From Aedes albopictus (lineage: Eukaryota > Arthropoda > Insecta > Diptera > Culicidae), in NCBI RefSeq assembly GCF_035046485.1, contig NC_085138.1:92921266-92985265 (forward strand): DNA of 64,000 bases, given 5' to 3'. Below the pieces are notes generated by a model. It did not search any database. It saw only the letters and a program-made list of their open reading frames with translations, and was not told where the DNA came from. How positions within the stretch are numbered: position 1 is the first letter of the stretch; each line of letters starts with the position of its first letter. This document shows positions 57,184 through 64,000 of the stretch, one piece after another. Position numbers and translations under genes: made by a program.

Positions 57184-59110
57184 CACTAAAACCTCTTTTT
57201 ATGCATGTTATTTTTATGCACATTTAATTTATGCAACTTTTTTTTATGCCCTGCATAAAAAGAGGGAAAGCTACTCAGAACCAATATTGTGCATAAGAAT
57301 ATTTAATAATGATGGGAACTATTGCAACGGTGGCCAAGGGGTGTTTACAGAGGAGAGCAAAGGAAGATTACAGGCTCGTTTTTGGGTGTTTCCGAAGGTC
57401 TCATGTGCGTTACATGGGGCCCGAGCGGGTCTTAAGGGGGTTTCGGAGTCATTTCAGGAAGTCTCAGAGCATTTTAGGCTGGTTTCAGAGGCATTACGGA
57501 GGCGTTTTTAGGGGGTTTGTTTAAGGAGGATTTTTTGTGGCATTTCAGGATGTTTCAGACCATTTTCAGCGTGATTCAGAGGCGTTACGGAAGCGTTACG
57601 GAGGAGTTTTCGGGGTGTTCGGAGCTTCTCAGATGCGTTACAAGGGGTTCGAGGGGGTCTAAGGGGAATTTTTGGAGGCATTTCAAGACGTTTCAGAGGA
57701 TTTTCGGTGGGATTCAGAGGCGTTACTTAAGCGTTACGAGGAGTTTTCGTGGGGTTCGGAGCCCCTCAGGTGCGTTACATCGGGTCCGAGGGGGTTTAAG
57801 GGGGATTTTGGAGGCATTTCAAAACGTTTCAGAGCATTTTCGGTGGGTTTCAGAGGCGTTACTTAAGCGTTACGAGGAGTTTTCGTGGGGTTCGGAGCCC
57901 CTCAGATGCGATACATGGGGTCTGAGGGAGTTTAAGGGGGATTTTAAAAGCATTTCAGGATGTTTCAGACCATTTTCTGCGGAATGCAGAGGCGTTACGA
58001 AAGCGTTACGGAGCAGTTTTAGGGGGTTTGGAGCCCCTCAGGTGCATTACATGGGGTCCGAGGGGGTTCAAAGCGGATTTTGAAGGCATTTCAGGACGTT
58101 TCAGAGCTTTTTCTGCGGAATTAAGAGGCGTTATGAAAGCGTTACGGAGGAGTTTCAGGGGTGTTCGAAGCTTCTCAGGTGCGTTATATGTGGTCCGAGG
58201 GGGCTTAAGGGGGATTTTGGAGGTATTTCAAGACGTTTCAGAGCATTTCCGGTGGAATTCAGAGGCGTTACTTAAGCGTTTCGATGAGTTTTCGTGGGGT
58301 TCGGAGCCCCTCAGGTGCATTACATGGGGTCTGAGGGGGTTTAAGGGGGATTTTGGAGGCATTTCAGGATGTTTCAGAGCATTTTCTACGGAATTAAGAG
58401 GCGTTACAAAAGCGTTACGGAGCAGCTTTAGGGGGTTTGGAGCCTCTCAGGTGCATAACATGGAGTCCCAGGGGGTCTAAGGGGGATTTTGGAGGCATTT
58501 CAGGACGTTTCAGAGCCTCTTCGGTGGGATTCACAGGCGTTACGGAAGCGTTACGGAGGAGTTTTCAAGGGGTTCGGAGCTTCTGAGGTGCGTTACATGG
58601 GGTCCGAGGGGTCTAAGGGGAATTTTGGAGGCATTTCAGAACGTTTCAGAACAGACTCTGAAAAACCTTAAAATGCCCCTCAATCCTCTTGCAACGCCCT
58701 TTAAAGGCTCCTGAGATCCCTTAAATTGCCCCTAAAGCCCCTTGGAACGCCCCTGAAACCCACGTAATACTTTTGAAATACCCCAGAATTCCCCGTAATC
58801 CCATGAAAACACCAAAAAATCTTGTCAGAACACCCTTAAAAGGCTCCTCAAATCCCCCAAAACAACCCCTTAAAACGCCCCTGAAGCCCCTTGGAACCCC
58901 CTTTTTGGGCTCTCTGGGATCTTTCTGGAAACCCCCTTTAGCCTCACCTCAACAGCCCAGGAGCAAGACCTGTTCTCGCGAACTAGATTTTCTAATTGAA
59001 GCCCGAACTTAATTTATGCATAAATTTCCCTCTTTTTATGCCTTTTTTTAATTAATGCACATTTTTAATTTATGCAGTCCCAGCTATGTGCATAAAAAGA
59101 GGTTCCAGTG
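57184..59110. mobile_element. TA-flanked TIR element filled with minisatellite (1,927 bp)
   Basis: CACTAAAACCTCTTTTTATG at 57184 is matched by the complement of CATAAAAAGAGGTTCCAGTG ending at 59110, with two mismatches. TA flanks lie at 57182-57183 and 59111-59112. Subterminal TTTATGCA motifs occur repeatedly at both ends (57198-57250 and 59012-59095). The inside is a 136-bp tandem repeat, followed by a CCCCTTGAA-rich stretch that resembles its complement. No transposase is seen. Confidence 0.88.
57539..58650 (+). repeat. 136-bp minisatellite, about eight to nine units
   Basis: The anchor GGCATTTCARGACGTTTCAG (or a one- to three-base variant) starts at 57539, 57677, 57813, 57949, 58085, 58222, 58358, 58494 and 58630. 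Spacing is 136 bp with rare 137-138. Each unit also contains GGCGTTACNNAAGCGTTACG and TGCGTTACATGGGGTCCGAG. Because 136 is not a multiple of three, the overlapping frames 57517-58083, 57672-57866 and 58028-58480 show the same peptide in shifting phases and are not genes. Confidence 0.95.
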
Positions 59111-59573
59111 TACCACCTTACGCCTGGCATCCACGCACCAACGTGCGAGCCCTCTGCCAACCATATTTCACCAACACTCCGACATCCGCATGAGTTTGTG
59201 CAGACGCAGAGGTATATTCGGTCTGATGTGGAGTGGATACATATGATTGCAATCATCACTTCCTTTCCCTTCCCCACATTGACCTGCAACCTGACGAAGC
59301 ATTATTTGGCTGATTTTGGATATTGCCCTCCTCTTACGTAGCTATTTACTTACATACTATTACGTAAGGGTATGCGGTATATCGAAAAGTTTCGCCAATT
59401 ACCCCTCGAAACGAAATTCCGCGGAATTCCACGGAATTCAACTAGGCGAAATTTATGATTTTGAATTTCGTTTCGTTTCATCAAATTCTAAAAATTTCGC
59501 CTTCAAAAACTACCTTCCGACGAAACAAAACGGAATGCTGCGAAACTGACAAATAATTTTGGAAACAAATATA

Positions 59574-60125
59574 TAGTCGGGTCTACTATAAGACGCTGTC
59601 ACCCACTTTACGCTCACTGTAAATTTCAGGTTGTCTTCCAACCAATTCAGTTCATTTTTGGAATGTGATAAGCTTGATGTATACTCTTATCACAGTCGAA
59701 AAATCAGCTTAAGGCGAAACTGGATCCATTTCCGCACTTTTTGGTTTTTGATTTTTTATAAAATAACGAAGCAATATTTTCAAAATCGGTTTTCGTGCAC
59801 ATGTAGAGTATGGATAAAGGTATCCCCTGATTTTTTTTCGTGGTGGAAAATGTTTTTCGTTTTCGCAGAAACCATTTTTGAATAAAATTTCACAAAAAAA
59901 TGGTTTCTGCAAAAATGGAAAACTTTTTCCACCACAAAAAAATTCAGAAGATACCTTGATCCATACTCTACATGTGCACGAAAACCGATTTTGAAAATAT
60001 TGCTTCGTTATGTTATAAAAAATCAGAAACCAAAAAAAATGAGGAAATGCTTCCAGTTTCGCCTTAAGCTGGGAAACTGCAGTGGTTGTAAAGTGGGTGG
60101 TGGCGTCTAATAGGAGAACCGACTG
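59574..60125. mobile_element. Fully palindromic TA-flanked MITE (552 bp)
   Basis: TAGTCGGGTCTACTATAAGA at the left and the complement CAGTCGGTTCTCCTATTAGA at the right are inverted ends, with TA at 59572-59573 and 60126-60127. The arms are complementary almost to the centre (about 59885): for example, CACATGTAGAGTATGGAT near 59798 faces ATCCATACTCTACATGTG near 59960. The sharpest pairing runs from about 59715 to 60067. Confidence 0.88.
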
Positions 60126-60670
60126 TATAGTGCAAATGCTAATAATTTAAAAATCTTTCTCATCTAAAGTTACTTAAGAGAGTTACAAAAATATCTCGGG
60201 AACACTATATGCCTTGGATCTACAATTTAAAAGCATGGCTTTCGTTTTAAACCAGATTCCCGACCGGAATATTTGAAGTGAGGATAAAGTATAAAATAGA
60301 GGATAGAAGATAGTTAATGTTCTAAGCCTACTACGCTTCATGGCATTCCAACCACGTGCAAACGCGCTTTGATTGCTCTGCAAAAAAGCTAGATGACCAT
60401 ATACAACGGTTGCAAGGCTCAAGTTTGGTAAACGATGCTCTAAGAAAACATCGAATCACACCCAAGAGATATCTTTCGTAATATATCTTTACAAATACCA
60501 AAAGAAGGAGTATTTTGACAAAATTCAGGTGCAAAATCCCGAGACTTCTGAAATATTATTAAATCTCCACGAATTTCCTAAATCACTGTAAAGGCAATTT
60601 TTAACTGAAAGTTTGAACTAAATGCCAAAAACTAATGTTCATCGGATTTTAAGGAACATTCATTTGTAAT

Positions 60671-61694
60671 AGGATGTCCACGATGAAATTGGCACACAGA
60701 AAATATCGTATAACTTTTGATTGCGTTCGCCAAAATAGCTAATATTGTTACCATATTATGTGTAGCTAATACCATAAAATTTTCATTAAAATCGGTTGAG
60801 TATTGGCGCAGATATTGTCGATATCATAAAATGAGATTTTAGAAAATTTGGGCACCCATTTCAAAAAATTGCTTAGGCTATAACTTTTTTGTTACCTTAT
60901 CAAAACGTTTGAAAATTTCACTCGATATTCTTAACATAGTATCAATTAAGTCTTAAAAATTTGATCGAAATCGGTTCAGTACTTTTTCTAGTAAATATCC
61001 AAAGCTCAAATCGCTTCAAGGCAAATTTTAGGTATTTTTTGACCATTTTTAGTTCCACGTGTGCTATTTTGACTGTAGAACTGGTAACACTGTCCCGATT
61101 TTTATAAATCTTTGACAGTGTAAAATTGTCTTGTTTAACTGTTTACAGTGAAAATTTCAGCCATTGTTGAGTACTTTCAAAGTAAGAGCAGTTTGAATTT
61201 CATTATACCAAAAACCACATCTCTTTTTTTGTCTGTATTAACAAGATTTTTAACCCTAGGCTAGTTCATCTCGGGACCCACGCTTTACTTCCCTTCCGAA
61301 GGAAGAACCCACATCTGATTATTGTGACATAGTGCCACATATGGCTCTAACTTTTTAACGGTATGATCAAATTGAATGAAATTTTGACAAATTACTTCTA
61401 CATACATACTTAACGTACATAAAAATTTTCATTGAAATCGGTTCAGTATTTTTGGCGCCAGAGTTGAAACGGAAAAAAAGTTGGATTTTTCAAAATGTTT
61501 GTTTGAACAAGATTCTCAAGTGGCCATTCTCTTGTTTCAACGATATCTCCGCCAATACTCAACCGATTTTAATGCAAATTTTATGGTATTAGCTACACAT
61601 AATATACTATTCATGGTCAAAAAATTAGCTATTTCGGCGAACGCAATCAAAAGTTAAACAATATTTTCTGTGTGCCAATTTCATCGTGGAAACC
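60671..61694. mobile_element. Element with about 140-bp terminal inverted repeats
   Basis: GTCCACGATGAAATTGGCAC near 60676 has its complement in GTGCCAATTTCATCGTGG ending near 61690. Symmetry continues through TTTTGATTGCGTTCGCC and TAATACCATAAAATTT to TCGGTTGAGTATTGGCG. The target duplication is not clear. The interior (60840-61540) is AT-rich, with partly repeated TTGAAATCGGTTCAGTA-type phrases, and carries a truncated SINE at 61223-61308. Confidence 0.85.
61223..61308 (-). mobile_element. 5'-truncated SINE, family C (86 bp)
   Basis: This shows the same minus-strand sequence as 54844-55011 from TTCCTTCGGAAGGGAAGTAA to CTTGTTAATAC, without the tRNA head. The 8-bp string CCACATCT flanks it at 61215-61222 and 61309-61316. 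The missing head is at the 5' side, as expected for incomplete reverse transcription. Confidence 0.8.
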
Positions 61695-62104
61695 ATTTAC
61701 GATAAAATGACAAACGTCCATTAACCTCCTAAAAACGTGAGTAGGAGATAAAGTCGGTCATTTTTATGTTAACGGTGGGGTGACGGTAGGTAAACGACTG
61801 ATACTAAAAGAAATGGTTATATAACACAGCTGACACGAGGTGTGAAAAATGCAATGTAGTAATAAAAATTCTCCATATTGCTCCTTTTTCCGTAATCAGT
61901 TAAGTTTTAGAAAGCATCTATCTTGCACTCAATGAATAATGTTAGCACACTGCACCAATTTTCACAAAAAATATACCTGCAATATTCCGTGGAATTTCTA
62001 CAGAAATTTCGTTTCGTTTCGAAAAATACCGAGATAATTCGGATTTCGTATCGTTCTCACGAAACATTTTTAAATTTCGTTTCGTTTCGTACCGCATAAT
62101 CTCA

Positions 62105-63016
62105 GATGATGCGGTTGCGCATATGCCTAAGCTTAACGGATGACCCTTCTTATTTATTATAAATTTCACATTTAAGTTTCATACACAAAAATAAAAACAA
62201 AAAAAAATAAGTTTCAGTATCTAATCCTTTGAGATATTTCGAAGTTGTATCATTACTTACATTCCTGCAATTAATATGGGGAGAATCAATTATTCGATCA
62301 AGTATCCCTACAACTCTAAGTCCCGATTAACGATGTTTAATAAACACTCCTTACAAGATTGCCATCGTTTTGTAAACGTTTGTTCTTTCAATCGTCCCCA
62401 ATTAGCTTCGCCCGTTGCTGTTGTGCAGAGGCAAACAATTCTTAACAAAGTCGTATTTCACCACAAACGAATCTTCAATCCTATGTTTACGATCCGCATT
62501 GAAGCACGAAAACAGTTGCCGCCACGATGATTCGCTCAAACCAGAGGAATCCACGCTCAATCCTAAAGCTCTGTTATGCCGTCGCGTCGCCCGCTTCGTT
62601 GCTCACCCACCACCCTCACTAATATCCGCGACGAAGCAAGGTCTAGCGTACACGCAGGCTGACTCCAAACGCTGCCAGAGGGCTAGACGGCCGATGTCAT
62701 TTGTGCTCCGGGACAATTTCACCCGCCAAGGAAAATTTATGTCTTCCAAAATTTCCACTCGATAACACGCGGCCCCTACTTGGGGTTTGGGGATTCTAAC
62801 CAGCGCAGCAGCCGGTCGGTTTTGGGGTGGAAAAGCGCTGGGGAAGAAAAGACGCACGCCTTGCCGTACGGTGGGATAGATCAGAACAAAGTATTGTTAA
62901 ATTTGGGAGGAATTAAAGCTTGTTAGTGTTTTTTGCTATTCGCAAGGTGAATGTGGACGTACATTTAAAATTTAGAGCGGATCATCTACGCAGAATATTT
63001 TTTGAATCTACATAGT
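62105..63016. other. Low-copy-looking stretch, no gene recognised
   Basis: From 62250 to 62880 the DNA is GC-balanced and free of recognised repeats. Plus frames 62276-62530 and 62415-62765 overlap one another and a minus frame at 62603-62857; none shows a known domain. It may be host intron or UTR sequence. Confidence 0.3.
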
Positions 63017-63027
63017 GCGAAATTTGA

Positions 63028-63296
63028 GCTTCTTCTTCTTCTTCTTCTTTATGGATCTACGTCCCCACTGGGACTTGGCCTGCCTCGCTTCAACAGTGTT
63101 TTTTGAGCACTTCCACAGTTATTAATTGAAGGGCTTTCTTTGCCTGCCATTGCATGAATTTGTACATTGTGAGGCAAGCACAATGACACACTATGCCCAG
63201 GGAATCGAGAAAATTTTCCCGACTGGAACGGGAGTCGAACCCGCCGTCTCCGGATTGGCGATCCATAGCCTTAACTACTAGGCTAACTGGAGACCC
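63028..63296 (-). mobile_element. tRNA-derived SINE, family B, intact
   Basis: On the minus strand the head is GTCTCCAGTTAGCCTAGTAG with B box GGTTCGACTCCCG, the body matches 43798-44063, and the (GAA)n tail lies at the left. The 11-bp duplication GCGAAATTTGA is exact at 63017-63027 and 63297-63307. It is the empty-site reference for the MITE at 36218-36422. Confidence 0.93.
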
Positions 63297-63441
63297 GCGA
63301 AATTTGAACTATGTATTTAAAATATGCAAAATGTTCACAAGGCGTTGTTCATTATGATTATTTGTTCTCATGATAAGTCAAAATTAACAATAGAACGGTT
63401 GCGTACAATAGGGTCTGGGACCATTTGGGCAGCAGCTCCTA

Positions 63442-63716
63442 CCCAAGTAACCACGGTGCTGAAGCCTTATTGCATGCAGATATACGGTGTATTTAGAGCA
63501 ATTGTTACTTTACATGCAAATATAAGGTTGATTTAAAGTGAAAATGGGCAATTATTCATAGAATCAAATTAATATTTTACTGGTATAATCTCAGTTCAGT
63601 CGCATAATTGCCATCTCCACTTTAATTCAACCTTAAATGTTCATACAAAGCAATGATTGCTCTAAATACACCGTATATCTGCATGCAATAAGGCTTCAGC
63701 ACCGTGGTTACTTGGG
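63442..63716. mobile_element. TA-flanked MITE with about 60-bp inverted repeats (275 bp)
   Basis: CCCAAGTAACCACGGTGCTG at 63442 is matched exactly by its complement ending at 63716. The symmetry continues without visible mismatch through GATATACGGTGTATTTAGAG. TA lies at 63440-63441 and 63717-63718. The two ends are so similar that the copy is probably young. Confidence 0.92.
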
Positions 63717-63938
63717 TAATTTGGGCACTTGCTGCTATAACTTAGTCAATGTTGAACCGATCGACTTGTTCTTGAGGCACAATTAGATACGCACAGTATC
63801 TAGCCATGTGCAAAAATTCAAGTCAATCGATTTGAAATTGACTGAGCAGAGCAGGCAGTTCCACTACAGCTCGGAAGGATTTTTGTAGTCGTAATTAACG
63901 TGACTACCGAAAGCTTATCGTCGATCATCACACCCAAG

Positions 63939-64000
63939 CAGGGATGCCTGATGATTTCTTGAAAAAAAAATCTGCACAATATAGTTAAGTTTAGAATACC
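63939..64000 (-). mobile_element. hAT-type MITE, CAGGGATGCC ends, copy 3 (cut by window end)
   Basis: CAGGGATGCCTGATGATTTC is the complement of the right terminus of the copies at 36218-36422 and 54463-54629 (GATTTTTCAAAAAATCATC). Only the first 62 bp are in the window, so its second end and target duplication cannot be seen. Confidence 0.8.

Larger units (their letters stand above)
59365..62104. mobile_element. hAT-like element, copy 2, inverted and heavily invaded
   Basis: The left end TAAGGGTATGCGGTAT followed by CGAAACGAAATTCCGCGGAATTCC-type DNA corresponds to the reversed right end of copy 1 (4233-7184). The right end (complement TGAGATTATGCGGTACGAAA) corresponds to its reversed left end. 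Flanking octamers (CTATTACG and GATGATGC) do not match, so the duplication is lost or the locus has recombined. The interior is occupied by a palindromic MITE (59574-60125) and a long-TIR element (60671-61694), leaving little of the original body. Both copies lack a recognisable transposase. Confidence 0.82.

Noticed and set aside
57517..58083. 188-residue frame as a repetitive protein
   Set aside because: The 136-bp period is not a multiple of three, so the same peptide recurs in shifting frames; this is minisatellite DNA.
57539..58650. CRISPR-like array
   Set aside because: Units of 136 bp without unique spacers, in eukaryotic-type repeat-rich DNA, are a minisatellite.

Overview
This window looks like repeat-rich intergenic or intronic DNA from a culicine mosquito, most likely Aedes. 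That is an inference from content: tRNA-headed SINEs with (GAA)n tails, many TA-flanked and 8-bp-flanked MITEs, LOA/Lian-like, R1-like and RTE-like non-LTR retrotransposons, and large tracts of a degenerate 12-bp repeat around GGAATTCCTCCA. I found no convincing host protein-coding gene, rRNA gene, intact tRNA gene or CRISPR array. Nearly all open frames are retrotransposon remnants or by-products of the 12-bp repeat, whose consensus has no stop codon in any of the six frames.

Layout. 1-3.7 kb: decayed 12-bp repeat, one old TTTCAGGGG-type island and a low-copy-looking stretch. 3.8-7.7 kb: an RTE-like reverse-transcriptase pseudogene split by a 2.95-kb hAT-like element, which carries a SINE, which carries a 156-bp MITE; every level has an exact target-site duplication (TSD). 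7.7-10.4 kb: 12-bp repeat. 10.6-11.6 kb: a fold-back element. 12.4-13.1 kb: a TA-flanked element. 14.6-16.1 kb: a minus-strand RT pseudogene with a MITE. 16.1-18.6 kb: a composite TIR element. 20.2-32.7 kb: a 12.5-kb block with matching termini (CATTGGCGTAACTAG) and an 8-bp TSD. It holds a nearly intact LOA-like element (two in-frame TAG stops), an R1 fragment, a second, almost identical copy of its own 260-bp left end, and about 5 kb of 12-bp repeat.

32.7-46.8 kb: mostly 12-bp repeat in the opposite orientation, studded with SINEs, MITEs and tiny LINE-tail insertions. 46.9-49.9 kb: a second R1 pseudogene, split by a TIR element and carrying a near-perfect hairpin. 50-51.4 kb: a TTTCAGGGG island with a SINE, then a MITE. 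53.2-53.9 kb: a fold-back element. 57.2-59.1 kb: a TA-flanked TIR element filled with a 136-bp minisatellite. 59.4-62.1 kb: a second copy of the hAT-like element, inverted and filled with other transposons. 63-64 kb: a SINE, a MITE and the start of another MITE.

The sequence therefore reads as a stratigraphic record of transposon insertion. The only proteins recognisable are endonuclease, reverse transcriptase, RNase H and zinc-knuckle segments of non-LTR elements, all broken. Features most worth a second look are the 12.5-kb composite with its duplicated end, the minisatellite inside a DNA-transposon shell, the four-level TSD-proved nest, the six-frame-open 12-bp repeat, and the SINEs in which different tRNA heads sit on one shared body.
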